Assembly: GCA_900552385.1 (NCBI GenBank)
Contig: URZI01000006.1
Location: 1-64,000 of the forward strand
Length of the DNA: 64,000 nucleotides
From: an uncultured Collinsella sp.
GTDB lineage: Bacteria > Actinomycetota > Coriobacteriia > Coriobacteriales > Coriobacteriaceae
Direction of reading: 5' to 3'
In this document: positions 51,546 through 61,065 of the stretch, in pieces
Layout: every line of letters begins with the position of its first letter
Position numbering within the stretch: position 1 is the stretch's first letter
The notes under the pieces: generated by a model
Database searches by the model: none
The model's input: the letters and a program-made list of their open reading frames with translations, nothing else
Told to the model about the DNA's origin: nothing
Position numbers and translations under genes: made by a program

Positions 51546-52937
51546 TTATCTCCGCTCGCACATCTCGGCAAACGAAATCAGCTTGGCATCTCCCCTGCTC
51601 GCCGCAGCTTCCTGACATCCTTGCGTAAAGCCTCGCTTCGAGAAGATCGCATAGCTTTTGTGCTGCCGCCTAAAGAGCTCGCTTCGATGCACGAGCTTTT
51701 GCAGCACGTCTTCGCCCACCGGTTCATTGCGCCATTTGCATTCCGCAAACAGCGCAGTGCCCTCGCCATCGTCAACAATCAAGTCGATTTCTTCCTGCGT
51801 ATGCGTGCGATTATCCGTCCCCCACCAGCGCCCAACGCTTGCCGGAACCACATCAAGCTGGCCCGCCCGCGCGAGTTCGTACACGTATTGTCTGCATATA
51901 AGCTCAAAGACCGTACCCATGTAATCCGATACGTGCGGCTCAATGCGCTCATACGCCATCTCGGCCATATCGTTTTGAATCAGCCCGATGTTCTGCGGAA
52001 CAAACTTGTACCAGAACCTAAACATCTGATCGCTCAGCAGATACACGGCTCGCTTATTGCTCGTCTCGTTTAGGGGCAGCTCGCGCTCGACAATCCCAAG
52101 CGACGCCAGCTTATCCACATAGCTCTTTACGTTGCTCGCAGGGATTCCCGTAGAGCTCGCAATCTCCGAGATCTTCGAGCGCCCCTGGGCAATTGCTTGC
52201 ACGATCGCATCATATTGCTCGGGATTGCGGCACTCCTGCAATAGCAGGTTACTCGGCTCCTCAAAGAGATAGCCCGTAGGAGTAAGAAAAAGACGTTTGA
52301 TGTTGTCCTTGAGCGGTGCGGCAGGATCGACTTTCTCGATATATGCAGGAATGCCACCTGTCATGCCATAGCAAACTGCAGCGTCTTCGCGACCCATGCT
52401 CTGCCACAACCCGAGGGTCGTCGTAAAATCGAGCGGCATGATCTTAAACTGGGCCGTACGCCTACCGTATAGTGGGCTCTCGTAGCCCAACACCTGTTCC
52501 TCCATAAACGAAAGAGACGAGCCGCATAGGATCAGCATTAGCCTGGTCTCTTTGTATAAGTGGTCGATCTTGTCTTGCAGCAACGAGCTGATCTCGGGAT
52601 TCGATTGGGCGAGATAGGGATACTCGTCAATCACGACAATCAAACGCTCCGTTCGAGCCATGGTGACCAATGCATCGAACGCCTCGTCAAAACTACGAAA
52701 CGACACGCCTGCAGCACCAACCGAGCCTGCAAGTATCGCCTGGCTAAAGCCGTGCAGGTTTGCCTCCGCATTGGTACGACGAGCTTGAAAGTAAATAGCC
52801 TTCTTGCCTTGGATGAACTCTGTGATAAGGCGCGTTTTACCCACACGACGGCGGCCGTAAATCACAGGCATCTCAAAGGAGTCCGTGCCATACAGTCGAT
52901 TGAGCTCGGACATTTCCGCTGTTCTTCCGACAAACAT
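51546..52937 (-). CDS. Archaeal-type AAA ATPase with DUF234 C-terminus
   Basis: A 463-residue ATPase. FVGRTAEMSELNRLY at the start is typical; Walker A YGRRRVGKTRL near residue 27, Walker B IVVIDEYPYL near 95, LILCGSSLSFM as sensor. A winged-helix part (SKISEIASSTGIPASNVKSYVDKL near 255) is followed by a DUF234 nuclease-like end with EEIDLIVDDGEGTALFAECKW. The ATG at 52937 has GGAAGG upstream; about 110 extra upstream codons are spurious repeat sequence. A perfect 23-bp inverted repeat lies just before the gene. Confidence 0.87.
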   Translation of the reverse strand: MFVGRTAEMSELNRLYGTDSFEMPVIYGRRRVGKTRLITEFIQGKKAIYFQARRTNAEANLHGFSQAILAGSVGAAGVSFRSFDEAFDALVTMARTERLIVVIDEYPYLAQSNPEISSLLQDKIDHLYKETRLMLILCGSSLSFMEEQVLGYESPLYGRRTAQFKIMPLDFTTTLGLWQSMGREDAAVCYGMTGGIPAYIEKVDPAAPLKDNIKRLFLTPTGYLFEEPSNLLLQECRNPEQYDAIVQAIAQGRSKISEIASSTGIPASNVKSYVDKLASLGIVERELPLNETSNKRAVYLLSDQMFRFWYKFVPQNIGLIQNDMAEMAYERIEPHVSDYMGTVFELICRQYVYELARAGQLDVVPASVGRWWGTDNRTHTQEEIDLIVDDGEGTALFAECKWRNEPVGEDVLQKLVHRSELFRRQHKSYAIFSKRGFTQGCQEAAASRGDAKLISFAEMCERR

Positions 52938-52953
52938 AGACCATCCTTCCTTT

Positions 52954-53005
52954 ACGTTATAGCTAGCTATATTATACCTTCCTATAATATAGCTAGCTAT
53001 AACGT
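52954..53005. promoter_or_regulatory. Perfect 23-bp inverted repeat upstream of the AAA ATPase gene
   Basis: Arms 52954-52976 and 52983-53005 are exact complements with a 6-bp spacer. Each arm contains TATAGCTAGCTATA, itself a palindrome, and TATAAT-like ends facing the centre. It begins 17 bp before the ATG, overlapping the promoter/leader. Confidence 0.8.
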
Positions 53006-53059
53006 AATTCGACAAGCGGCGCACACGAAAGGGGCGGTACACCACCGCACGTGGACCGT

Positions 53060-53170
53060 TCCGGAAAATGCATCCCGTTCTGGAGCCAAAAACTGGGCCG
53101 TAGTTTCCGCCAAGCATCCCATCCGGAAAGCGTGTCCCGTTCTGAGCGCCAAATCCGGGACGCAGTTTCC
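53060..53170. repeat. Tandem 49-bp repeat (two units)
   Basis: Units 53060-53108 and 53122-53170 both start TCCGGAAA and end AGTTTCC, with a shared CCCGTTCTG core. They are separated by 13 bp. The region is non-coding. Confidence 0.8.
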
Positions 53171-53179
53171 ACTCCAAAC

Positions 53180-53211
53180 AAAAGGCCCCAGCTCGCGACG
53201 GAGCTGGGGCC
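53180..53211 (-). terminator. Intrinsic terminator after the xanthine dehydrogenase gene
   Basis: 11-bp stem GGCCCCAGCTC and its complement followed by TTTT on the minus strand, 69 bp after the stop. Confidence 0.85.
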
Positions 53212-53279
53212 AAAGGCGCAGCATATGCAGTTGGTGTTGAACGCGAACAGCCCGTCAGCAATGCCGTCTGCGCTCTACC

Positions 53280-56057
53280 CTACCCGCGGTGACGAGCGCG
53301 GCTGTACGGGGTATCCACCATGGGCAGATTTGGACGCAGCTTACCGTCAAACGCGCGGTAGGCGTTCTGCACGGCGGGCGCCGTGGGGATCGTTGCGATC
53401 TCGCCAATGCCCTTGCCGCCATATGCCACGGGCAGCAGCTCGTCCTTCTCCACGTAGATGGCGTGGATATCCGGAATCTCGGGCGCACGGAACAGCCCGA
53501 GCGTACCGTACCTTGCCTGGGGCACGCAGTCCTTGAGCGGCCAATCCTCGGTAAGCGCGTAGCCCATGCCCATGAGCACGCCGCCTTCGATCTGACCCTG
53601 GATGGAGATGGGGTTGACCACCTTGCCGGAATCGTGCGCGGCATAGACCTCGCTCACGCGACCGTCATCATCCAGAATGACCACATGCGTGGCAAAGCCG
53701 TAGCAGATGTGGCTCTTGGGATTGGGAACGTCGGCGCCCAGTTTGTCGGTCGGCTCCAGGTACACATAGCTAAACTCACAGCCCTCGAGCGCCTTGATGG
53801 CGGCCGCGGGATCCTGAGGATGCATACCTTGGCCGGCGACGAGCTCCTGCGTGCGTAGCTGGTAGGCGCGACCGTCGTCGTACTCGATCTTGACGCCGTC
53901 GCCATGCGCGCTCACGGGAGTATCGGGTGCGGGCTTGCCGGCCTCGATGTCAAGCATGGCGTCGCGCAGCAGGAAGGCGGCGCCGCGCACGGCCTCGCCG
54001 GTCACGACCGTCTGACGTGAGCCAGACGTGGTACCGGAGTCGGGAGCGTTCTCGGTGGAGCACTCGCCGTTGGCAATGCAGCTCAGCGGCAGACCGCAGG
54101 CCTCGGCAACGTCCTGCAAAAAGACGGTGTTGCAGCCCTGGCCGATGTCGGACGTGGCGGCATAGACCACAGCCACGCCGTTCTCAACGCGAATCTTGCA
54201 GCGGCCGGCATCGGGCAGGCCCACGCCCACACCGGCGTTCTTCATGGCGCAGGCAATGCCGGCGTGTCCGGGATGCGCATAGTAGGCATCCTTGACCTCG
54301 AGCAGCGTCTCCTTAAGCGCCGTGGAGCAGTCGGCAATTTGGCCGTTGGGCAAAACCTCGCCCGGCTCGATAGCGTTTCGGTAACGAATCTCCCACGGAT
54401 CCAGGCCGACCTTCTCTGCCAGCAGGTCGATCAGGCTCTCGAGCGCAAACTCGGACTGGCAAACGCCAAAGCCGCGGTACGCGCCGGCGGGCGGGTTGTT
54501 GGTGTAGTAGCCATAACCGCGAATGTCGGTGTTCTGGTACTTGTAGGGGCCGACGGCATGCGTGCAGGCGCGCTCGAGCACCGGGCCACACAGCGACGCG
54601 TAGGCGCCGGTGTCAAAGTTGATCTCGCAGTCCAGACCGGTAAAGTTGCCCTCGGCGTCGCAGCCCAGCGTAAAGGTACCGTCCATGGCATGGCGCTTGG
54701 GATGGAAAGCGAGCGACTCGGCACGCGTGAGCTTGCACTTCACGGGACGCTGGAACTTATATGCGGCGAGCGCGGCCAGGTGCTGGATGGACACGTCCTC
54801 CTTACCGCCAAAGCCGCCGCCCACAAGCATGGTCTCGACGACCACGCGCTCGGGCTCGTTGTCCCAGCCAAACATGTGGGCACACTCTTTGCGCGTGTCG
54901 TAGGCACCCTGGTCGGTCGACTGCACCTTGACGCCGTTCTTGTACGGGAAGGCGACGGCGCACTCGGGCTCCAAGAAGGCATGCTCGGTAAAGGGCGTGG
55001 TAAAGCGCTGTGTCACGGTAAACGCGCTTTCGGCCAACGCCTTGGCGGCGTCGCCGCGCGTCACGTGACGGCTCTGGCACACGTTGTCCTTGAGCTCCAC
55101 CGTGTTGCCAAAGGCAAAGAAGCTGTCGTGCAGGCGCGGAGCGTCGGCAGCCCTGGCCTCGACAATGTTGCGCACGGGCTCCAGCGGCTCGTAATCAATC
55201 TTTACGAGCTTCTTGGCCTTCTCGAGCGTCGCCTCGTCCTCGGCGATCACCAGTACAATGGCATCGCCCACGCAGCGGGTGATATCGCCCTGGGCGATCA
55301 TGACGTCCCAGTCCTGGATAAGGTGGCCGACCTGGTTGACCGGCACGTCCTCGGCGCGCAGAATGCCCACCACACCGGGCAGGGCCTCGGCCTTGGAGGT
55401 ATCGATGGAGAGCACGCGGGCGCGCGGATACTTGGAGCGCACGGCGCTGGCGTAGGTCAGACCCGGCTGATCGAGCTCGTCGATGTCGTCGGGATACTTG
55501 CCCTCGCCGAGCACCTTCTTGCGCACGTCGATACGGAAGGCGCGCTTGCCCACGCCGTAGTCGTCGCCGCGCTCCAGGTCTTCGTCGATCTGCTTTTCGC
55601 CGCGGAGCACCGCAGCGGCCAGCGAGATGCCCTCGATAATCTTTTTGTAGCCGGTGCAACGGCAGACGTTACCGCGAATGGCGTATTTGATCTGCTCCTC
55701 GGTGGGCTCGGGGTCCTCGGCGATGAGCGCTGCACCCGCCATGACCATGCCGGGGATGCAAAAACCGCACTGCACGGCGCCCACGGCGCCAAAGGCGTAC
55801 ACAAAGGCCTCGCGCACGTCCTGGGGCAGGCCCTCGACGGTCACGATGTTGCGACCGGCGGCAAGAGCGGTGGTCAGCACGCACGCCTTGACAGCCGCAC
55901 CGTCCACATGAATGGTGCAGGTACCGCAGGCGCCCTCGGAGCAGCCGTCCTTGGCGGAGTGAATGTGCAGGTCGTCGCGCAGGTAGCGCAGCAGCGGTTT
56001 GTTTTGAGTCGTCGTGCGCTCGACGCCGTTAACGGTAAAAGTGAATTCCTGTGCCAT
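53280..56057 (-). CDS. xdh: Selenium-dependent-type xanthine dehydrogenase, fused 2Fe-2S and molybdenum domains
   Basis: A 925-residue molybdenum hydroxylase on one chain. The N-terminal ferredoxin has cysteines at 39, 44, 47 and 59 (GCSEGACGTC), and the helical 2Fe-2S domain at 96, 99, 131 and 133 (QCGFC; CRC). The molybdopterin part starts near 170, with GGGFGGKEDV near 415, AYRGFGVCQ near 530 and the catalytic glutamate in GGKGIGEIATIP near 893. No FAD domain is present, so electrons must leave through a partner, probably the ferredoxin and YgfK encoded next to it. The layout matches selenium-dependent XDH (E. coli XdhD type). No selenocysteine is needed; selenium is a cofactor ligand. Confidence 0.92.
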   Translation of the reverse strand: MAQEFTFTVNGVERTTTQNKPLLRYLRDDLHIHSAKDGCSEGACGTCTIHVDGAAVKACVLTTALAAGRNIVTVEGLPQDVREAFVYAFGAVGAVQCGFCIPGMVMAGAALIAEDPEPTEEQIKYAIRGNVCRCTGYKKIIEGISLAAAVLRGEKQIDEDLERGDDYGVGKRAFRIDVRKKVLGEGKYPDDIDELDQPGLTYASAVRSKYPRARVLSIDTSKAEALPGVVGILRAEDVPVNQVGHLIQDWDVMIAQGDITRCVGDAIVLVIAEDEATLEKAKKLVKIDYEPLEPVRNIVEARAADAPRLHDSFFAFGNTVELKDNVCQSRHVTRGDAAKALAESAFTVTQRFTTPFTEHAFLEPECAVAFPYKNGVKVQSTDQGAYDTRKECAHMFGWDNEPERVVVETMLVGGGFGGKEDVSIQHLAALAAYKFQRPVKCKLTRAESLAFHPKRHAMDGTFTLGCDAEGNFTGLDCEINFDTGAYASLCGPVLERACTHAVGPYKYQNTDIRGYGYYTNNPPAGAYRGFGVCQSEFALESLIDLLAEKVGLDPWEIRYRNAIEPGEVLPNGQIADCSTALKETLLEVKDAYYAHPGHAGIACAMKNAGVGVGLPDAGRCKIRVENGVAVVYAATSDIGQGCNTVFLQDVAEACGLPLSCIANGECSTENAPDSGTTSGSRQTVVTGEAVRGAAFLLRDAMLDIEAGKPAPDTPVSAHGDGVKIEYDDGRAYQLRTQELVAGQGMHPQDPAAAIKALEGCEFSYVYLEPTDKLGADVPNPKSHICYGFATHVVILDDDGRVSEVYAAHDSGKVVNPISIQGQIEGGVLMGMGYALTEDWPLKDCVPQARYGTLGLFRAPEIPDIHAIYVEKDELLPVAYGGKGIGEIATIPTAPAVQNAYRAFDGKLRPNLPMVDTPYSRARHRG

Positions 56058-56069
56058 GGTGATTCCCTT

Positions 56070-56549
56070 CTACACGCCGGCGGCGATGCCGGTGCGGTCG
56101 TGGATGGCGCCATGAGGGCAGACGACGGCGCACATGCCGCACGACAGGCAGTCCACGCCGTCGATATGGGCGCAGTTGTCCTCGATGCGGATAGCGCCGG
56201 CAGGGCACTTTTTGGCGCACATGCCGCAACCGATGCAGCTCGTGTCGCAGATCTTGCGCGCAATGGCGCCCTTATCGGTGTTGTTGCAGCGCACCAGAAT
56301 GTTCTGGTAGCCGGGAACGAAGGCAATCACGCGCTGCGGGCACGCCATGCCGCACAGGCCACAGCCCGTGCACTTGGAACGATCCACGCGGGCGATGCCA
56401 TCGACCAGCGCAATGGCGCCGTGGGGGCAGGCCGTGACACAGGCGCCACAGCCAATGCAGCCTTCGCTGCAGCGGGCGTCGCCGCCTGCGGAGGCGCAAC
56501 CGCTTCCGCAGGCAACGTAGGCCACGTTATGTTGAATGGATTTGGCCAT
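56070..56549 (-). CDS. 4Fe-4S polyferredoxin
   Basis: A 159-residue protein with four CxxCxxCxxxCP-type clusters (CIGCGACVTACP, CTGCGLCGMACP, CIGCGMCAKKCP, CLSCGMCAVVCP) plus further cysteines near the N-terminus. It is an RnfB/HycB-like electron carrier. It lies between ygfK and xdh with 12-bp gaps on each side, so it most likely carries electrons between the two. Confidence 0.93.
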   Translation of the reverse strand: MAKSIQHNVAYVACGSGCASAGGDARCSEGCIGCGACVTACPHGAIALVDGIARVDRSKCTGCGLCGMACPQRVIAFVPGYQNILVRCNNTDKGAIARKICDTSCIGCGMCAKKCPAGAIRIEDNCAHIDGVDCLSCGMCAVVCPHGAIHDRTGIAAGV

Positions 56550-56560
56550 AAGAGACTCGC

Positions 56561-59560
56561 CTATTTCTTAAGAAGGTACGAATAGTTGTCGCGCACGGCC
56601 CTGATGGTCAGGCGGACGGCCTCGGGAAGACCGGTGTTGACGGCATCGACCGAGACGGTGCGGACCGTGCCGGCGACGCGGACCTTAAAGTGGTCCTCGT
56701 CCACAGCCAGGAAGCCCTCGTTCTCGGAGTTCTCCATGTCCTGCTCGCTCCAGAACAGGGTGAGCTTGTCCTTGTAGGGACGACCCTCCTGGTAGGGGCA
56801 GAACACGGCGCAGTTACCGCACTCGTTGCACATGCCGTCGACGTGGACGACCTGATGCTTGGCCAGGCCCGGCACCTTAATTGCCACGTTGGCGCGGTTG
56901 GGGCACACATCGCAGCAGACCTCGCACACCGAGCCGCAGCCCAGGCAGCGAGTCTTGGTGCAGTTGCGCTTGTCGCGGCACAGCGACCCCTTGCGCTCGT
57001 AGCAGGTGTCCTCGCGACCGGTCTGAGCATTCTGGTCGGCGTACTTGTTAAAGTCCACGCCGGCGATGGCACGGGCGACCTCGGCGGCGTCGGCGATAGC
57101 CTCGACCACGGTGGCAGGACCGCGGCGGCAGTCGCCCGCAGCCCAGACGCCCTCGACGCCGGTGGAGGTGGCGGCAAGGCGGCCGCGACGGTCGTGCTCG
57201 ACGCCCGCGGCATCGTACAGGCTGGCATCGATGCCCTCGCCCACGGCGCAGATCACCGTGGTGGCGGAAAGCTCGACGGTCTCGCCCGTGGCGACAGGGC
57301 TGCGACGGCCGCTTGCATCCGGCTCGCCAAGCTCCATAACGTCGCAGGTCAGCACGGCACCGTTGAGCGCCTTGGGCGCCAGCAGCTCGCAGAACTCAAC
57401 GCCGTCGGCAAGAGCAAGATCGAGCTCTTCCTCATCGGCGGGCATCTGCTTCTTGGTGCGGCGGTAGACCAGGCGCACGTTCTTCACGCCGGCCAGGCGC
57501 TTGGCCACGCGGGCCGCGTCCATGGCGGTGTTGCCGGCGCCAATGACCACGACGTCCTCGCCCAGCTCGAGCTTCTCGCCCTTCTTGGCAGCCTCGAGGA
57601 ACTCCAGTACATCGAGCTCGGCACCCTCGCCCAGGCCCGCAGAGCCGGGCATCCAGGCACCGGTGGCCACGACAACGTCGGTAAAGCCCTGAGCCTTGAG
57701 CTCGTCGATGGACTCCACGCGAGCATTGAGCTGCACCTTGGCGCCAAAGGCCAGGCAGAGCTCGGCGTCGTGGGAGATATCGTCGCTGGCGATACGGAAC
57801 TCGGGGATCACGTGACGGACCACGCCGCCGAGCGAGTCGCGGGCCTCGAAGATGGTGACGGGCACGCCGGCGCGCGTCAGGAAAAACGCCGTCGCTAGGC
57901 CGGCCGGGCCGCCGCCGATAACGGCTACGTTGCGCTCGCCGTCGTTGGCGATGGCCTGAGCGCGCAGCTTGGGCAGCACGGCGGTCATGGCCTCGCGGGC
58001 GGCCTTGAGCTTGCTGGCGCGGATCTGGGCGCCCTCGGGCTCGTAGAACGCACGCTCGCAGGCACGGCCGCAGGGATGCGGGCAGATGGTGCCGGTGATG
58101 AACGGCAGGGCGTTGCGCTCGATGATGGTGTTGAGTGCGTCCTCGTAGCGGCCCTCGTCAACAGCCGCCAGATAGGCGGGAATATCCTGCTGGATGGGGC
58201 AGCTCGTGCGGCACGGCGTGGTAAAGCAGTCGGAAAGCGGGCTCTTGCCGGCGACCTTGCGGTCGGGCAGCGGACGCAGCGGCTTCTTGTAGAGCGGGTT
58301 GGTGAGTGAGTCGGTCTGGATCGCAGTCACAGCCTCGAGCGAGACGCCCGCGAATGGCTTGCCATCCAGGTCGGTAAACTCGCCGGCCATCTGGCTAAAG
58401 CGCTCGTAGCCACCAGGCTTGAGCACGTCGGTCGCCAGGGTGACGGGCCAAATGCCGGCATCGTACAGGGCGCGGATGTTGTAGACCGTGGCACCGCCGG
58501 AGTAGCTGATGCGCAGTTTGCCATCAAACTGCTCGGTAATGCGGCGGGCAGCCTCGATGGTCAGCGAGAACAGCGAACGGCCGGACATGTACATCTCGGT
58601 GGAGGGCAGCTCGTTCCTGGTCACGTCGACGGGGAACGTGTTGGTCAGCTTGACGCCAAACTCCAGGCCGTGCTCGGCGCACAGGGTAATCAGGCGCTCG
58701 AACATGGGCACAGCGTCGGCCCATTGCAGGTCCTCGCGGAAGTGCGTGTCATCGAAGACGATGTAGTCAAAGCCCAGCTCGTTCAGACGCTGGCGGGCAA
58801 ACTCATAGCCCAGCAGCGTGGGGTTGCACTTGATGTAGGTGTTGAGACCCTTCTCGGTAATCAGATAGGTCGCGATGCGCTCGATCTCCGCCGGCGGGCA
58901 GCCATGCAGCGTGGACTCGGTAATGGAGTTAGAGACGCGCGCCGGGATGGACTCGACAAACGCGGCATCGACATGCTCAAACTTGTCCAGGTTAGCGAGC
59001 GCCCACGTACGGCACTCGTTCCAAACCTCGGAGCCGCTGGCGTCCTTCATGCCCTCGATGTAGGCGTCGACCTTGGGGCTCTTGATGCCCTCCAGGTCAT
59101 AGCCCACGGACATGTTAAAGACAAAGCCGTCCGGGCTGCCCAGGCCATACTCGCGGGCAATCAGGTGGCAGGCAAACCATGCCTTCACGTACTCGGCAAA
59201 GGCCTGCGGAACCTCGAGCTCGGTCGACCACTCGCAGTTGTAGCACTCGTCCTGCGCCACGATGCAGGGCTTGTTCACACACTTGGAGAGCTCCTCGCCG
59301 TCCATCACCTGAACGGTCTTGAGCTCAAAGAAGCGTGAACCGGCCACGTAGGATGCCACGATGTTTTGGGCAAGCTGCGTATTGGGACCGGCAGCCGGGC
59401 CAAACGGAGTCTCGATGCGCTCGTCAAAAATGGGAAGCGCACCCTCCTGGTTGGTCGTGACCATCTTACGCACGCCAAAGATGGCGTCCTGGGTCTTGTG
59501 CTCCTCGATGATCCAGTTCATCAGCTGCGAAAACGGGATCGGCCTCATGATGTCGCTCAT
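56561..59560 (-). CDS. ygfK: YgfK, putative flavoprotein/selenate reductase subunit
   Basis: A 999-residue protein. The first ~430 residues resemble a dihydroorotate dehydrogenase-type barrel; then a GltD/AegA-like part with an N-terminal cysteine motif (TPCRTSCPIQQDIPAYL near 447; ICPHPCGRACE), an FAD site (VIGGGPAGLATAFFL near 548), an NAD site (VVIGAGNTAMDAARVAKR) and C-terminal 4Fe-4S motifs (CLGCGSVCEVCCDVCP; MCNECGNCAVFCPY). Called selenate reductase in E. coli, but its place here suggests it links NAD(P)H and the ferredoxin in purine catabolism. The ATG at 59560 has GAGGAG upstream; the longer frame is spurious. Confidence 0.92.
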   Translation of the reverse strand: MSDIMRPIPFSQLMNWIIEEHKTQDAIFGVRKMVTTNQEGALPIFDERIETPFGPAAGPNTQLAQNIVASYVAGSRFFELKTVQVMDGEELSKCVNKPCIVAQDECYNCEWSTELEVPQAFAEYVKAWFACHLIAREYGLGSPDGFVFNMSVGYDLEGIKSPKVDAYIEGMKDASGSEVWNECRTWALANLDKFEHVDAAFVESIPARVSNSITESTLHGCPPAEIERIATYLITEKGLNTYIKCNPTLLGYEFARQRLNELGFDYIVFDDTHFREDLQWADAVPMFERLITLCAEHGLEFGVKLTNTFPVDVTRNELPSTEMYMSGRSLFSLTIEAARRITEQFDGKLRISYSGGATVYNIRALYDAGIWPVTLATDVLKPGGYERFSQMAGEFTDLDGKPFAGVSLEAVTAIQTDSLTNPLYKKPLRPLPDRKVAGKSPLSDCFTTPCRTSCPIQQDIPAYLAAVDEGRYEDALNTIIERNALPFITGTICPHPCGRACERAFYEPEGAQIRASKLKAAREAMTAVLPKLRAQAIANDGERNVAVIGGGPAGLATAFFLTRAGVPVTIFEARDSLGGVVRHVIPEFRIASDDISHDAELCLAFGAKVQLNARVESIDELKAQGFTDVVVATGAWMPGSAGLGEGAELDVLEFLEAAKKGEKLELGEDVVVIGAGNTAMDAARVAKRLAGVKNVRLVYRRTKKQMPADEEELDLALADGVEFCELLAPKALNGAVLTCDVMELGEPDASGRRSPVATGETVELSATTVICAVGEGIDASLYDAAGVEHDRRGRLAATSTGVEGVWAAGDCRRGPATVVEAIADAAEVARAIAGVDFNKYADQNAQTGREDTCYERKGSLCRDKRNCTKTRCLGCGSVCEVCCDVCPNRANVAIKVPGLAKHQVVHVDGMCNECGNCAVFCPYQEGRPYKDKLTLFWSEQDMENSENEGFLAVDEDHFKVRVAGTVRTVSVDAVNTGLPEAVRLTIRAVRDNYSYLLKK

Positions 59561-59709
59561 AGTGAGCTCCTCTCTGTAACGCCCGGCGAGACCGCGCGAC
59601 GGGCGCAAATACGGTGTAGCGCTAGCACAGCGCCGGCGACCCCGCGGAGGTCGCCTATACGCGCGTCGGATGCGGCGAAACATCCGACGCGCGTGAATCT
59701 ACTTGTGAA
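59561..59709 (-). other. Structured gap between ssnA and ygfK
   Basis: Three stems in 80 bp: a perfect 14-bp stem (59659-59672 with 59681-59694), a 7-bp stem GGCGACC/GGTCGCC (59635-59655) and GCGCT/AGCGC (59619-59633). Possible mRNA processing or attenuation region. Confidence 0.55.
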
Positions 59710-61065
59710 TTAGTAGGTGCGATCGTTGAGCGTGCTCCAGAGCTTCTTGGACTCAGCCATGGTCCACGCGTTGATCTTTTCCTCATCAATGCCAACGAAC
59801 TCGCGATCCTTGTACAGGACGCGGCCGTTGATGATGGTGGTGCGGCAGTTTTTGCCCATCATGCCAAAGAGCATGTGGCCGTCGATATTCTCCTCGCTCA
59901 GCGGCGTAAAGGGTTTGTAGTCCATAACGATAACGTCGGCGGCAGCGCCGGCCTCGAGCACACCGAGCTTGCGATCGAAGTACTTGCTCGCCATCTTGGC
60001 GTTGTTCTCGAACAGCATGGTCATGGCCTCACACCAGCCCACGTTGGGCATGGCGGCGTTGTGACGCTGAATGATCAGGAAGACCTTAAGGCTCTCGAGC
60101 ATATCGTGGGTGTAGGCGTCGGTACCCATGCACACGGGAATGCCGCGGCGGAAGAACTCGAGCACGGGGGCGCAGCCCACGGCGTTGCCCATATTGGATT
60201 CGGGGTTGTTGACCAGCCAAGTGCCGGACTCCTTGACGATATCCATCTCGGCAGGCGTCACGTGGATGCAGTGGCCGAGCATGGTGTCAGGACCCAGCAG
60301 GTTGTGCTGCAGCAGGCGCTCGACGGGGCTGATACCACCGCGGTTGAGGCGGGAATCCCACACGTCGTTCATGCCCTCGCACACATGGATGTGGAAGCCG
60401 GTCAGGCCGTTGTTGGCCTCGGCCATCTTATCCATGGTCTCGTCCGAAAGCGTAAAGGTAGCATGTCCGCCAAACATGGCGGCGATCATGTGGTTGTCGT
60501 TATCGCGACGCTCCTTGGCGGCCCACTGGGCAAATTCGGCGTTCTCGGCAATGGCCTGGTCGCACTTTTCCTGGCCGCGGCGATCGGAGACCTCGTAGCA
60601 CAGGCACGAACGCATGCCCAGCTCCTGAGCTGCATCCTTAATGGTAAAAAGGCTTCCCGGGATCTCGCAGAAGCTCGCATGGTGATCGAAGATCGTGGTG
60701 ACGCCATCACGGATGGAGTCCAAAATCGTGGCATAGGCGCTGGCCTTGGTGCCGTCGAGCGTCAGGTTGTCGTCGATCTTCCACCACTGCTGCTCAAGAT
60801 TCTCCAGGAAGTTGGTGGGGTTGCAGCCCTTAATGGCGAGGCCGCGGGCCAGACCCGAGTAGATGTGGGTGTGGCAGTTGATGAGTCCGGGCATGATGAG
60901 GTTGCCCCGGGCATCGACGTACTCGGCATCCGGGTACTTGGCCTTGAGCTCGCGCTCGGGGCCCACTTCGACGATCGTATCTCCGTCAATGGCGACCGCA
61001 CCGTTTGGAATGAACGGGGTCTGAGCGTTGCGGGTAAAGACGGAACCGTTAGCGACCAGAAGCAT
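59710..61065 (-). CDS. ssnA: SsnA, putative aminohydrolase
   Basis: A 451-residue amidohydrolase of the SsnA/chlorohydrolase type. Metal motif LINCHTHIYSG (His 65, His 67), later GFHIHVCEG, LGHCIHV and the aspartate in MGTDAYTHDM. It should deaminate or open an N-heterocycle, and in this cluster it is thought to act on a purine breakdown product. The ATG at 61065 has AAGGGAG upstream. Confidence 0.92.
   Translation of the reverse strand: MLLVANGSVFTRNAQTPFIPNGAVAIDGDTIVEVGPERELKAKYPDAEYVDARGNLIMPGLINCHTHIYSGLARGLAIKGCNPTNFLENLEQQWWKIDDNLTLDGTKASAYATILDSIRDGVTTIFDHHASFCEIPGSLFTIKDAAQELGMRSCLCYEVSDRRGQEKCDQAIAENAEFAQWAAKERRDNDNHMIAAMFGGHATFTLSDETMDKMAEANNGLTGFHIHVCEGMNDVWDSRLNRGGISPVERLLQHNLLGPDTMLGHCIHVTPAEMDIVKESGTWLVNNPESNMGNAVGCAPVLEFFRRGIPVCMGTDAYTHDMLESLKVFLIIQRHNAAMPNVGWCEAMTMLFENNAKMASKYFDRKLGVLEAGAAADVIVMDYKPFTPLSEENIDGHMLFGMMGKNCRTTIINGRVLYKDREFVGIDEEKINAWTMAESKKLWSTLNDRTY

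Noticed and set aside
52938..53261. N-terminal extension of the AAA ATPase to 571 residues
   Set aside because: The extension reads through the 49-bp repeats and the 23-bp inverted repeat; the ATG at 52937 has a good ribosome binding site and the family start.
53280..56057. Selenocysteine codon in xanthine dehydrogenase
   Set aside because: The frame is continuous without an internal TGA; in this enzyme type selenium is a cofactor ligand, not an amino acid.
54264..56585. 773-residue plus-strand open frame
   Set aside because: Antisense shadow of xdh and the ferredoxin gene.
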